Shown piece by piece: positions 44,997 through 54,700 of a DNA stretch of 64,000 nucleotides. The notes under the pieces are model-generated. The model did not search any database. It saw nothing but the letters and a program-made list of their open reading frames with translations, and was not told the DNA's origin. Each line of letters begins with the position of its first letter. Within the stretch, counting starts at the first letter, position 1. A program made the translations under genes and the position numbers. The DNA is taken from assembly GCF_016901835.1 (NCBI RefSeq), contig NZ_JACJKX010000014.1, forward strand, positions 1 through 64,000, written 5' to 3'. The DNA comes from Parasutterella secunda (GTDB taxonomy: Bacteria > Pseudomonadota > Gammaproteobacteria > Burkholderiales > Burkholderiaceae_F).

Positions 44997-45025
44997 ATTT
45001 TACACAAAAAATTGAAAGAAAACAA
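44997..45025 (-). promoter_or_regulatory. Sigma-70 promoter of rplM-rpsI
   Basis: Minus strand TTGTTT (45025-45020), 17 bp, TAAAAT (45002-44997). The spacing is ideal and the site is followed by the long A+T-poor rplM leader. Confidence 0.6.
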
Positions 45026-45034
45026 ACCGCTAGA
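45009..45034. repeat. Intergenic repeat, copy B (26 bp)
   Basis: This stretch (AAATTGAAAGAAAA, then CAAACCGCTAGA) matches copy A at 33853-33881 except for one base and a 2-base indel. It overlaps the rplM -35 region and, on the plus strand, a TTGAAA. Confidence 0.6.
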
Positions 45035-45047
45035 GTCTATTTTTTCG

Positions 45048-45236
45048 TTCATTAGATGGCATTGAATCAGCAAGGCCCTCAGATTCATCACCTTGTCACA
45101 TTTGCCTCATCTTTCTGTCATTTTCTCTATGCATACTGTGACCCTGGCGATCATCGCCATCAATCCGTCCTCGAAGTAAGAGCGTTTGCTATTACTTCTA
45201 TTTTTCCACGTCGGTTATCCGACGTGGACTTTTTTT
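45048..45236 (+). ncRNA. Candidate short terminated transcript or leader upstream of the patatin gene
   Basis: A plausible promoter TTGAAA (45012-45017)-18 bp-TCTATT (45036-45041) is followed about 190 nt on by a strong terminator: CCACGTCGG-TTAT-CCGACGTGG (45206-45227) and ACTTTTTTT. No plus-strand gene ends before this terminator. The region contains a 16-codon frame with three closely spaced Ile codons (45129-45179), but it lacks a ribosome site. The transcript could be a small RNA or an attenuated leader of the patatin gene. The rest of the gap 44833-45319 holds the rplM leader and promoter. Confidence 0.35.
45206..45236 (+). terminator. Strong intrinsic terminator not preceded by a known gene
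   Basis: A 9-bp perfect stem with loop TTAT and seven T residues; the T-run is only on the plus strand. Confidence 0.93.
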
Positions 45237-45319
45237 CTTCTCTTCTCGACCGCCCAAACGCTTTCTTTTTTGTTCTGATTTGGTTGATAATTGCCGGATC
45301 TTGTTTTTTTGAGTACTTT

Positions 45320-46177
45320 ATGACTGTTCATCGTTTAGGTATTGTGGTCGAAGGCGGCGGCATCCGCGGAATTTATGCTGCCGGCGTACTCGATGTTTTA
45401 TCAGATCTTCACCTCCCCGTAAAAGGAGTCATCGGAGTCTCAGCCGGTGCGATTCACGGCTGCTCGTTTGTCGCCGGCCAAAAAGGCAGAAGCCTGCGCT
45501 TTTATAAGCGCTTTATTACCGATGATCGTTTTTTCAGTTTCAAGTCACTCATTAAAACAGGTAATCTCGTCGACACCCAGTTCTGTTATCACGATATTCC
45601 TTACATTTATGATCCGTTTGATAACAACGCTTTCATGCAATCCGGCATTGACTTTTATGTCACCTGCACCAATGTCGAAACGGGACAAGCGGAATATCTG
45701 CTGCTGTCGGACATGAATAAAGAACTGGACGGGCTCAGAGCTTCTGCCTCGCTTCCTTACGTCTCGCAAATCGTTCAATTTCGAGGTAAAAAACTATTGG
45801 ACGGGGGTTGTTCGGATCGGATTCCTTTGAAAGCATTCGAGCGACTTGGCTTTGATCGCAATATCGTCATTTCTACTCAGCCGCGAGAACATAAAGTTAA
45901 AGACCGTGATGCCTATCTGGCTAAACTTTTTTACAGGAAATATCCTCAATTTTGCCGAGTTTTTTCGCATTCCCCGACAGCGTACGAACAAACGCAAAAA
46001 GATATCGATCAGGCTGTTAACGACAAAACGGCTTTTGTCATACGCCCCCGAGTATCACTGGGAATCAAACGCCTCACACACAGTCCGCTGGATGTACAAA
46101 AAGGATATGACCAAGGAAGACAAGACGCCTTAAATCTCATTCCGGCACTTGAAGAATGGCTGGGAAAATACTGCTGA
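45320..46177 (+). CDS. Patatin-like phospholipase
   Basis: The 285-residue protein has the patatin catalytic pattern: oxyanion loop VVEGGGIRGIYAAGVLD, nucleophile GVSAGAIHG (GxSxG) and the DGG of the Ser-Asp dyad in LLDGGCSDRIP. It belongs to the bacterial YjjU-like subgroup of lipid acyl hydrolases. The start at 45320 (MTVHRLGIV) is chosen because the upstream in-frame sequence crosses the terminator at 45206. Ribosome site is weak (TTGAG). Convergent with the M61 peptidase gene, with an inverted repeat at the junction. Confidence 0.9.
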   Translation: MTVHRLGIVVEGGGIRGIYAAGVLDVLSDLHLPVKGVIGVSAGAIHGCSFVAGQKGRSLRFYKRFITDDRFFSFKSLIKTGNLVDTQFCYHDIPYIYDPFDNNAFMQSGIDFYVTCTNVETGQAEYLLLSDMNKELDGLRASASLPYVSQIVQFRGKKLLDGGCSDRIPLKAFERLGFDRNIVISTQPREHKVKDRDAYLAKLFYRKYPQFCRVFSHSPTAYEQTQKDIDQAVNDKTAFVIRPRVSLGIKRLTHSPLDVQKGYDQGRQDALNLIPALEEWLGKYC

Positions 46178-46200
46178 GTTCCTTAAAACAGGAAACTCAG
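46174..46200. repeat. Inverted repeat at convergent gene ends
   Basis: CTGAGTTCCT / AGGAAACTCAG with a one-base bulge overlaps the patatin stop codon. No clear T-run on either strand, so termination is uncertain. Confidence 0.4.
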
Positions 46201-46242
46201 CAAAAACGATTTGTCTCAGATTGTCAGGAGAATCAAATATTT

Positions 46243-47976
46243 TTAAAGCCTGACTTTGGCTCTCCATCTGAGTTCGTATTGTAGGATCGGATCTTTTTTG
46301 GGGTTTAGAGACAACTTTTTTAAAAGTCCGTTTCGAAATACGTGCAGATCAACACATTTTTGATCCCGATAACGACTCAACAACTGATCAAGGTTATTTT
46401 TTCTGATTTTTATGGCATCAAGCGCCACCAGTTCATCACCCACGCACACGCCGGCTTTTTCTGCCGCACCGTCCTCTTCGAGTTGGGTAACCGTTAATTG
46501 ATCACTGCCGATTAACTTTGCACCCAAGATACATTGTTCAGGCTTATCCGAGTCTTTGCACTCACAGCTTATCCCTAAGGTTTTCAGAGCCTTTTTGTAG
46601 TCGGGCTCTTCAAGACCGTATACCCACCGATCAAGCTCTTTGCTTACATCGACTCCTGTGGCATCGTAGATCAGCTCAGCGATCACTTCTTCGTCAAGCC
46701 CTGCGTAATCATCGCCCGCTTCTTTGTACTGTTCCCAAGCAAAGCGCAATACGTCATCCAAGCTCTTTTTCCCACGCGTTTTTTCGATGATGCGAGCATT
46801 TAATGCCAGTGCAACCAGAGCGCCCTTATCGTAGTAACTTGTGACCGAACGGCTGCGATTGGTTCTGACTTTGTAGTATTTTGTCCAAGCCTCATAAGAA
46901 GACTGCGCAAGACTTTGGCGTTTCTTTGCTGTGCCGCCCAGGTGACGATTAAGCGTCGCCGCTAATGACTTCAGGTAAGTATCAGCATCCACGGCTTGGC
47001 TTCGTGCCGTAAGCAATGCATCATAGTAACTCGTGAATCCTTCAAAAACCCACAACAGATCGGTATAGGTTTCACTCGTTAAGTCATAGGGAATGAAAAC
47101 CGCCGGTTTTACCCGCTTGACCCACCATGCATGGAAATATTCATGCGTGAAAAGTTCCAGAAGTCTTGCGTAATTTTTCGATCCGTTTTTGTTTCCTGCC
47201 AACGGCAAGTCATAAAAAGAAGCCTCCAAAGCGCAACTGTTGCGATGCTCCAGTCCCCCGTAGAGATTTTCCGCAAGATTTAAAAAGAACATATAAGAAG
47301 AAAAGGGCGCCTGATGGGACTGCGGTTCAAAAAATGCAATCACCGTTTCAACGCATTTTTTAACGTCTTCACGTAAACGAGTACGATCAAAAGGCGGGAC
47401 TTTACCACTCAAAATAATGCGATGGGGTACACCGTACGCCTTAAATTCAATGCACTGCCAGAGACCGATTTCCATCGGCGAGTCGATCAGCTCATCGTAG
47501 TCGGCCGCACGATAAATCCCAAAAGCCTGAGAGTTGCTCCGAACCGGCTGCAGGGCTGTTGCAACGGCCCAGTCAGGATGATCGGCCGGTTTTTTAATCT
47601 TCAATTCAATCGGTTCTTCTTCGCGGCCTACCGGATACAGGCACAAACTGGAAAAGGTTAAAAAAGCCCGCTCATTATCCAAATAAGCGCGTCTCACAGA
47701 CGTATCCTGTGCAAACACTTCATAGCGAACGTGAATGCTCTTGGATTGCTCCCCTATGAATACACGCCATGTGCTTTTATCGATTTTTGTGTCGTGCAGC
47801 TTTTCTTGACCGCAGACAATCTCGAGAGATTGAATCTCGGCGGCCATGTCCCGAATCATATAACTGCCCGGCAACCACGCAGGCAACCGAAGTAACAGTT
47901 CATCTTGGGCATTCAGTTCGAAATCAACCAGAAACGTTCCCGCCTGGGGTTTGAGTTCTATCGTATATCGCAGCAT
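46243..47976 (-). CDS. M61-family glycyl aminopeptidase with PDZ domain
   Basis: The 577-residue protein has the M61 beta-rich N-terminal domain (about 1-170), GGLEHRNS (240-247), the zinc site THEYFHAWW (HEYFH, 278-282) with the third ligand Glu in VFEGFTSYYDALL (about 307), and a C-terminal PDZ domain (about 480-560, LEEDGAAEKAGVCVGDELVALD). No signal peptide is seen, so it is probably cytoplasmic. Family enzymes release N-terminal Gly or Ala. The next gene on this strand ends 32 bp before its start. Confidence 0.92.
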   Translation of the reverse strand: MLRYTIELKPQAGTFLVDFELNAQDELLLRLPAWLPGSYMIRDMAAEIQSLEIVCGQEKLHDTKIDKSTWRVFIGEQSKSIHVRYEVFAQDTSVRRAYLDNERAFLTFSSLCLYPVGREEEPIELKIKKPADHPDWAVATALQPVRSNSQAFGIYRAADYDELIDSPMEIGLWQCIEFKAYGVPHRIILSGKVPPFDRTRLREDVKKCVETVIAFFEPQSHQAPFSSYMFFLNLAENLYGGLEHRNSCALEASFYDLPLAGNKNGSKNYARLLELFTHEYFHAWWVKRVKPAVFIPYDLTSETYTDLLWVFEGFTSYYDALLTARSQAVDADTYLKSLAATLNRHLGGTAKKRQSLAQSSYEAWTKYYKVRTNRSRSVTSYYDKGALVALALNARIIEKTRGKKSLDDVLRFAWEQYKEAGDDYAGLDEEVIAELIYDATGVDVSKELDRWVYGLEEPDYKKALKTLGISCECKDSDKPEQCILGAKLIGSDQLTVTQLEEDGAAEKAGVCVGDELVALDAIKIRKNNLDQLLSRYRDQKCVDLHVFRNGLLKKLSLNPKKDPILQYELRWRAKVRL

Positions 47977-48008
47977 TTTTCTTGCTCCTGAATGCCCGTG
48001 GGCTTCAA

Positions 48009-48620
48009 TTACTCGCCTTTTTCAGGTTCAATGGGCAGGTCAAACCACTCTTCTTCATCATCTGTCGTTTGAACTTCTTGCGCCTCGGAAAGGGAGTCAG
48101 ACTCGAGCGCTTGCTTGGGCTCTTCATCAATCATTTCTTGTTCTTGTTTTTGTTCTGATTCCAGGGCAGCTTGTTTAAGAGCGTCCACTCCCATAATGGA
48201 AGCCAAAGCAATCAGGTGACGCAAAGCAGCATTGACGGCTTCGCTCGTACCGAATACGCGTGCGACATCGGCGTCCAACGTAATCAAAGCGTTGCGGCTG
48301 GGTGCACTTTGACGGCGAGCGGGCACTCCGCGTCCTGCCATCGCAGCGCGAGCACGGGGACCCGAGCGCACGCCGTAGACATTATCCGAAAAATCGTCCC
48401 GACGTTTGGCAAAACCGCCTTTGCGGTCATCACGACGTCTGTCACGACGACCAAAGCCTTCATCCCGACGACCGAAACCATCTTCACGACGGTCAAAGCG
48501 ACGATCAGAGCGACGTTTGAAACCGTCACGGTCATCAAAACGGCGATCGGTGCGGCGAGGGCGATCCTCAAAACTGAAATCATCACGGTGACTGCCCGAT
48601 TCTTCCCAGGGTTTACGCAT
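48009..48620 (-). CDS. Arg/Asp-rich low-complexity protein with acidic tail
   Basis: I do not recognise a family. The 203-residue protein has three parts. Residues 1-80 are dense in Arg, Asp, Gly and Phe with repeats of the type FDRREDGFGRRDEGFGRRD, resembling disordered RNA-binding tails. Residues about 105-145 form the only ordered-looking stretch (ITLDADVARVFGTSEAVNAA, then LRHLIALASIMG). The last 50 are very acidic (DDEEEWFD). The charge pattern suggests an RNA- or nucleoid-associated condensate-type protein, but this is inference. The frame is supported by the start, the 3-base periodicity of repeats and position 32 bp upstream of the M61 gene; they may be co-transcribed. Confidence 0.75.
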   Translation of the reverse strand: MRKPWEESGSHRDDFSFEDRPRRTDRRFDDRDGFKRRSDRRFDRREDGFGRRDEGFGRRDRRRDDRKGGFAKRRDDFSDNVYGVRSGPRARAAMAGRGVPARRQSAPSRNALITLDADVARVFGTSEAVNAALRHLIALASIMGVDALKQAALESEQKQEQEMIDEEPKQALESDSLSEAQEVQTTDDEEEWFDLPIEPEKGE

Positions 48621-48874
48621 TATTTCTTTTCCTCAGGTTAAAACGCGCTTTTGAATCAATCGGTTGCGCGTAAAAGTTATTTGAACTGGCCGCGATCTTA
48701 GCAGAAAAACGCTTTTCTATCGGGGAAAAAGCCCGAATATTTTCTTTCAACTTTGCACAATCTTTTGCTTAAAAGCACACTTTCAGTTCAACAACTTCAG
48801 TACACTATGAATTAGGAAGGGAAGAAAGCCATCTTCCCACTCTTACTAATAACAAAACAAGAAGAGGGATATAT

Positions 48875-49180
48875 ATGGCACAAGCATTACAAGTTACATT
48901 CCATGGAATCAGTCGTTCTGAAGCGGTGGAACAAGCGGTTCAAAAAGAATTGAACGATTTGGGTAAATTTGACCGCAACCTGGGCCCCTGCCACGCCACC
49001 ATCACTCAAGAAGGTCATCAGACGATGGGTGCCTTCACGGTTCGCGTTACCGTTGTTTCTTCCGGCAGTGACCTGGTGGTCTCCCGTACCAACACCGATG
49101 TGATGCTTGCCATTCGGGAAGCCTTTGACACATTGCGCCGCTCGGTTAAAGACGCAGCAGAAAAATTACGCGGTCATTAA
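48875..49180 (+). CDS. hpf: Ribosome hibernation-promoting factor, short form
   Basis: The 101-residue HPF/RaiA protein has LQVTFHGISRSEAVEQAVQ and the SRTNTDVMLAIREAFDTLRRSVKDAAEKLRGH end. It binds the decoding centre of 30S in stationary phase and blocks tRNA and mRNA sites. The long-form C-terminal dimer domain is absent. Upstream gap of 254 bp carries a TACACT -10-like hexamer near 48810. Terminator at 49199. Confidence 0.88.
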   Translation: MAQALQVTFHGISRSEAVEQAVQKELNDLGKFDRNLGPCHATITQEGHQTMGAFTVRVTVVSSGSDLVVSRTNTDVMLAIREAFDTLRRSVKDAAEKLRGH

Positions 49181-49198
49181 TCATTTGTAATTGATCTC

Positions 49199-49230
49199 GA
49201 GGGGGTCTTTTAAAAGATCCCCTCTTTTTT
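49199..49230 (+). terminator. Intrinsic terminator of hpf
   Basis: GAGGGGGTCTTTT / AAAAGATCCCCTC stem (one mismatch), then TTTTTT. Confidence 0.87.
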
Positions 49231-49276
49231 CTGCGCTACACTTACAAAGTTCTGTTTTTCCAATAGGGATTCTGTC

Positions 49277-50461
49277 ATGCCTAACATTGCACGTATTGAG
49301 GAATTGGCCCCTGAATTCACACAAATTCGTCGTGAATTTCACGCCCACCCCGAATTGAGTAACAAAGAATTCGAAACGGCGAAAACCATTGCCCGTTACC
49401 TCACCGAATGGGGTATTGAGGTTCACACCGGTATCGGCGGCACGGGTGTTGTCGGCGTTTTAAAAAACGGTAACTCCCCAAAACGCATTGCCTTGCGTGC
49501 GGACATGGATGCGCTGCCGATCACAGAAGCCAACCACTTTGCTCACGCCTCTAAAAATGTGGGCGTCATGCACGCCTGCGGCCACGACGGTCATGTGACC
49601 GGACTTCTTTTAGCCGCTCGTTATCTGGCAGAAACGAAAAACTTCAACGGTACAGTCAATTTCGTTTTCCAACCCGGTGAAGAAGGCGGATTCGGTGCTC
49701 AGCACATGATTGCCGACGGTCTGTTGGAAAAATTCCCCGCAGACTTTTATCTCGGTTGCCACAATTGGCCAGAAACGCCCGCCATGAAAATCGGCATTAA
49801 TAAAAAAGCCATGATGGCAAGCGGCAACGTTTTCAGAATTGATGTTCATGGCCGCGGCTCGCACGGTGCGATGCCGAACTTATCCAAAGACCCGGTTTTT
49901 ACCGCTATTCAAATCTGCCAGGCGATTCAAGGCATCATTACCCGCATCAAGCGTCCGATTGATCCGGCAGTTTTGAGCATTTGTAAGATTGAAGCCGGTA
50001 CCGCTTATAACGTGGTTCCCGATCAAGCATCGATTTTGGGAACAACCCGCACGTTTGATAACGAAGTCACGAACCTGATCGAAAAAGAATTGGATCAGAT
50101 CAGCCGTTGTGTGGCCGAGGCTTTTGGTGCAGAAGCCAAACTCACCTTCACGCGTCAATATTCGCCCGTTATCAATACACCTGAATGCGTTGATCGAGTG
50201 CAGGATGCCGTTCGTGAACTTTTCGGTGAAGAAGGGTTGCATGAACAAGAACCCGTGATGCCCTCTGAAGACTTCGCAGACTATCTTGAAACGACCCCGG
50301 GAGCATTCTTCTTTGTGGGTTCGGGCGACGGTTCTCACCGTCTGGAAGGTCACGGAGACGGCCCGTGTCTGTTACACAATTCGTCATATGATTTCAATGA
50401 CGCCTGTCTGCCGATTGCCGCCAGCGTCTTTGCCCGCGTAACGGAAAACTACCTGCGCTAA
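49277..50461 (+). CDS. M20D amidohydrolase (hippurate/N-acyl-amino acid hydrolase type)
   Basis: The 394-residue metal-dependent amidohydrolase has the M20D pattern: REFHAHPELSNKEFET, RADMDALPITEAN, MHACGHDGHVTGLLLAA (Cys and His ligands), VFQPGEEGGFGAQHMI and HGRGSHGAMPNLSKDP. EPVMPSEDFADYLETTPGAFFF is the final ligand region. Such enzymes remove acyl groups from amino acids or open aromatic amides. It is separate from carbamate kinase downstream, with a terminator between. Confidence 0.93.
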   Translation: MPNIARIEELAPEFTQIRREFHAHPELSNKEFETAKTIARYLTEWGIEVHTGIGGTGVVGVLKNGNSPKRIALRADMDALPITEANHFAHASKNVGVMHACGHDGHVTGLLLAARYLAETKNFNGTVNFVFQPGEEGGFGAQHMIADGLLEKFPADFYLGCHNWPETPAMKIGINKKAMMASGNVFRIDVHGRGSHGAMPNLSKDPVFTAIQICQAIQGIITRIKRPIDPAVLSICKIEAGTAYNVVPDQASILGTTRTFDNEVTNLIEKELDQISRCVAEAFGAEAKLTFTRQYSPVINTPECVDRVQDAVRELFGEEGLHEQEPVMPSEDFADYLETTPGAFFFVGSGDGSHRLEGHGDGPCLLHNSSYDFNDACLPIAASVFARVTENYLR

Positions 50462-50468
50462 AACGCTT

Positions 50469-50507
50469 CCCCTCATCGAGAGAATTCTCTTTGAGGGGAT
50501 TTTTTTT
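50469..50507 (+). terminator. Intrinsic terminator of the amidohydrolase gene
   Basis: CCCCTCA / TGAGGGG stem with inner pairs GAGA/TCTC, followed by ATTTTTTTT. Confidence 0.9.
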
Positions 50508-50604
50508 GTCTTTTCGGCTGATGTCAGACTCTGTATTGACAATACGGCAGTCTTAAAATTCTTAACGGCCGCCCAAATGAGTCGGCATCAGACAGGAGAG
50601 CAAA

Positions 50605-51519
50605 ATGAGAATTGTGATTGCCTTAGGCGGAAATGCATTACTGCAACGTGGCGAACCGATGCTTTACGAAAAAGAACTCAGTAGTGTAAGAAAAGCCTGC
50701 CAAGCAATCGCCTCCATCGCAGACCATCATGAACTCATTGTCACTCACGGCAACGGCCCTCAAGTGGGACTGATTGCTTTGCAGCAGCTAGCGCTTGGGA
50801 ATCCACCGGCTTACCCCCTCGATACAATGGGTGCGCAATCCATTGGTTTAATCGGTTACTTGATTACCAGAGAATTGAAGCATTTTTTACCGGCAAGGCG
50901 TGCTGTCACAGCTGTTTTGGCACAAACTGAAGTTGATCCGAACGATCCGGCCTTTCGCTCGCCGAGTAAGCCGATCGGCCCAGTTTATGAGAAAACTCAG
51001 GCTCAGGCGCTCGCCCGTCTTTACGGCTGGCACATCGCAGCAGACAACGACAAATTCCGTCGTGTCGTGGCCAGTCCCGAACCCAAACAAATTGTCGATC
51101 GCGAGGCTATCGAAATTCTGCTTCAAAAGGGACATATCGTTGTGTGCTGCGGAGGCGGCGGAATTCCTGTTATAAAAAATTCATTCGGTCATCTCACAGG
51201 AGTCGAAGCAGTTATCGATAAGGACCTGGCTTCGTCACTCTTAGCCTGCGAACTGAAAGCCGATTGTTTTATCATCGCCACGGATGTACAGGGAATTTTT
51301 ACTGATTGGGATTCAGGCAAACAAAACCTTCTGCACAAAACCACCCCTCAGAGTCTTCGCTCGATGCACTTTCAGGCCGGTTCCATGGGACCGAAAGTGC
51401 AGGCTGTCTGCCGCTTTGTAGAAAAAACCGGTCACAAGGCTCTGATCGGTTCTCTTGATCGTTTGTCCGATATGCTTAAGGGGCAATCGGGCACCGAAAT
51501 TATTCCCAGAAATGACTGA
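50605..51519 (+). CDS. arcC: Carbamate kinase
   Basis: The 304-residue kinase has RIVIALGGNALLQRGEPM, VTHGNGPQVGLIALQQLALG, AVIDKDLASSLLACEL and the ATP site IIATDVQGIF. It makes ATP from carbamoyl phosphate and ADP. No arginine deiminase, ornithine or putrescine carbamoyltransferase, or oxamate gene is next to it, so its carbamoyl-phosphate source is unknown. A CAGGAGAG ribosome site is present. Confidence 0.96.
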   Translation: MRIVIALGGNALLQRGEPMLYEKELSSVRKACQAIASIADHHELIVTHGNGPQVGLIALQQLALGNPPAYPLDTMGAQSIGLIGYLITRELKHFLPARRAVTAVLAQTEVDPNDPAFRSPSKPIGPVYEKTQAQALARLYGWHIAADNDKFRRVVASPEPKQIVDREAIEILLQKGHIVVCCGGGGIPVIKNSFGHLTGVEAVIDKDLASSLLACELKADCFIIATDVQGIFTDWDSGKQNLLHKTTPQSLRSMHFQAGSMGPKVQAVCRFVEKTGHKALIGSLDRLSDMLKGQSGTEIIPRND

Positions 51520-51577
51520 TTCGTGCCTGAAGCCCCGAATCAAAACTAATAACAGTTCAGATATATATTTTTCTTCA

Positions 51578-51600
51578 GGTTACGATTTTTTGTCGTAACC
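51578..51600. repeat. Inverted repeat upstream of uvrA
   Basis: GGTTACGA-TTTTTTG-TCGTAACC, perfect 8-bp arms, between arcC and uvrA. No T-run follows; it may be a weak terminator or an operator. The rest of this 264-bp gap shows no SOS box (CTG-N10-CAG with TA-rich centre). Confidence 0.4.
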
Positions 51601-51783
51601 AGCATACTTATGTCAAACCGTCTCCTCAATTTGCTGCTTCCATTTAATGGGTGACAAGATTCTGAGTTTTTCTATCAACCTGAAAGAAAAAATGCATTGG
51701 AGTTCGTCGGATACCACGACTAAAATTTTGAAATCATCGCAATATAAGCCGTCTCATTAATTCTCTTTTTCGTAGGTTTGTTA

Positions 51784-54700
51784 ATGGACAAGAACATCAA
51801 AATTTTTGGTGCAAGACAAAACAATTTAAAAAATCTTGACGTTGAATTTGAAACCGGAAAAATCACGGTTGTCACCGGTGTGTCCGGTTCGGGTAAAAGT
51901 TCGCTTGTCTTTGACACGTTATACGCTGAAGGTCAGCGACGTTATGTCGAAACGTTCAGCCCCTATGCCCGGCAATTTTTAGACCGTATGGATCGCCCTC
52001 AGGTCGAGCGCATTGAAGGCGTGCCGCCTGCCATTGCCATTGACCAAACCAATCCCGTTCGTACCTCTCGTTCAACCGTCGGGACAATGACGGAAATCAA
52101 CGATCATTTAAAACTTTTTTTTGCAAGAGAAGCGCGACTTTACTGCGCCCGATGCGGCAAACTCGTTCGTGCAGATACCCCTGCAAACGTTTATGAAACT
52201 TTAAAAACTTGGACTCAAGAGCTCTCTGACCCGCGCCTTTTCATTCTCTTTGATGTAACCGTTCCTGAAAAAATGACAGCAGCGGAAGTCACCGAAGGGC
52301 TCATGGCGCAGGGTTTTACCAAAATTTATCGCGAAAAGACTGTTAAAAGCACGCATTTTCTTGAAGTCATTGCCGACCGGTTCCGCTTTTCAAAAGCAGA
52401 GAAAAGCCGCGTGATTGAAGCCCTTGAAAATGCATTTAAGTTCGGCAAAGGTGAGTTGACAGTCGTTGCCAGAACCGATGATGAAAAAGAAGAGCTCAGG
52501 TCCTTCTCTAACCGCTTATCGTGCCCGGACTGCGGCATTGAGTACCAAAAACCGACTGACGCCACTTTCAGTTTCAATTCTCCGTTAGGTGCCTGTGAAA
52601 CCTGCCGCGGATTCGGCAGAGTGATCGGCGTTGACTACTCTTTGGTGATTCCCGATGAGTCTTTAACGCTTGAAGGCGGTGCCATTAAACCGTGGAATAC
52701 TAAAACCAACGAAGAGTGTCTCAAAGACATGAAGCGTTACGCCAAGCGTGACGGTATCCGTTTAAATGTTCCCTATCGGGATCTCACCGAAAAAGAAAGA
52801 AAATGGGTCATTGAAGGCGAGCCCGGTTGGAGCGGAAAATGGACTCGTCAATGGTACGGCGTCAAGCACTTTTTTGAATGGCTTGAGAGCAAAGCCTACA
52901 AAATGCATGTCAGGGTGCTTTTATCTCGCTACAGAAATTATCAGGAGTGCCCGGACTGCCACGGAGCACGGCTTAAACCCGAAGCGCTTTTGTGGCGAGT
53001 GGGTTCAATAGAGGCCGCGCAAGCGGCTACTCAAGGACTTGAATTTAAGCGCCATAAGCCCTCTGTTTGTGCGTATTCAGACGATGTCCTTAACGCGCTG
53101 CCGGGACTCAACTTATATGACCTCATGCGCTTGCCTCTATCCAGACTGCTGAGCTTTTTCGAAGTCATTGAAAAAGAACCCATGGATGACGCAGGCAAAA
53201 TGGTTGTCGAAGAAATTCTGACTCGACTGCATTATCTTGTCGACGTGGGAGTCGGCTACTTAACGCTTGAGCGTCAAAGCCGTACCCTTTCAGGCGGCGA
53301 AGTGCAGCGTGTCAATCTCACAACAGCTTTGGGTACCTCGCTTGTCAACACGCTTTTTGTGCTCGATGAGCCTTCTATCGGCTTGCATCCCCGTGACATG
53401 GACCGCATCAATCGGGTGATGCAAAAACTCAAAAATTCAGGCAACACCTTAGTTGTCGTGGAGCACGACCCTCAGGTGATGCTTGCAGCCGACACGCTCT
53501 TTGATATGGGACCCGGTCCCGGAGAAAAGGGCGGCGAAATTATTTTTAAAGGAACACCGGCTGAAATTCTCAAAGCCGATACGCTCACGGCCCGTTACCT
53601 ATCGGGCAAAGAAAAGGTAAGCAGCCGGAAAAGTCAGAGAAAGCTCACGAAAAAAACGCCTGCTATTGAATTAAAGGGTGCCCGTGAACATAACCTCAAA
53701 AACATTTGCGTACGCTTTCCGATAGGCGCTCTTTCGGTTGTCACCGGTGTCTCCGGCTCCGGCAAGTCCACGCTCATTGAAAATATCCTTGTACCGGCTC
53801 TTTACAAAGCCAAAGGAATGCCTACTGAATCTCCCGGTCATTTTGAATCTTTAAAGGGAGCCGATCTTGTAGAGAACATTCACTACGTAGACCAATCCCC
53901 TATCGGCAAGACCACGCGTTCCAACCCGGCAAGCTACGTGGGCGCATTTGATGCGATCCGCAATCTTTTTGCTCAAACGGATGCCGCAAAAGCCCGTGAA
54001 TACAAAGCCGGCACCTTCAGCTTTAATTCCGGCGACGGGCGCTGCCCGGTGTGCGGCGGAAACGGTTTTGAGCACATAGAAATGCAGTTTCTCTCGGACG
54101 TCTATTTACGCTGCTCGGCCTGTAACGGCACCCGTTATCGCCCGGAAATTCTGGAAATTACAATTGAACGGGAGGGTAAGTCGCTCAACATTGCTCAAGT
54201 GCTCGATCTTTCTGTTTCAGAAGCCTGTGAGTACTTTAGAAATGACTCAGCCGTAGTCTCCAAACTCGAACCCCTGCGCAAAGTGGGCTTAGACTACATT
54301 AAGCTCGGTCAACCTGTTCCCACCCTTTCGGGCGGAGAAGCGCAACGCTTGAAGATTGCGGGCTTTTTGGCTCAAAAGAATTCTCAAGCCAGTAAAAACG
54401 ACCTTTTCATTTTTGACGAACCCACAACCGGTCTTCACTTCGATGACATCGACAAACTCATGCACTCGCTTCAGGAACTGATCGACCGAGGCAATACTGC
54501 GATTGTCATCGAGCACAACCTCGATGTCATCAATTGTGCCGATTGGGTGATTGATTTGGGACCGCAAGGCGGTGACGCAGGCGGCGAGGTTGTTGTCCAG
54601 GGCACGCTTCAAGAGTTAGTAAAAACTGAGCGTTCTTACACCGGTCAAGCACTTCAAACATATCAAAAGACGCTCTCGGGTGACAACACTTCCCGCTACT

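Noticed and set aside
48745-48775. Possible sigma-54 site (TTTGCAC ... TTTTGCT) before hpf
   Set aside because: The GG of -24 is TG and the spacing to the -12 GC is one base too long, so it does not fit the strict GG-N10-GC rule.
51601-51783. LexA (SOS) box before uvrA
   Set aside because: No CTGT-N8-ACAG-type palindrome was found.
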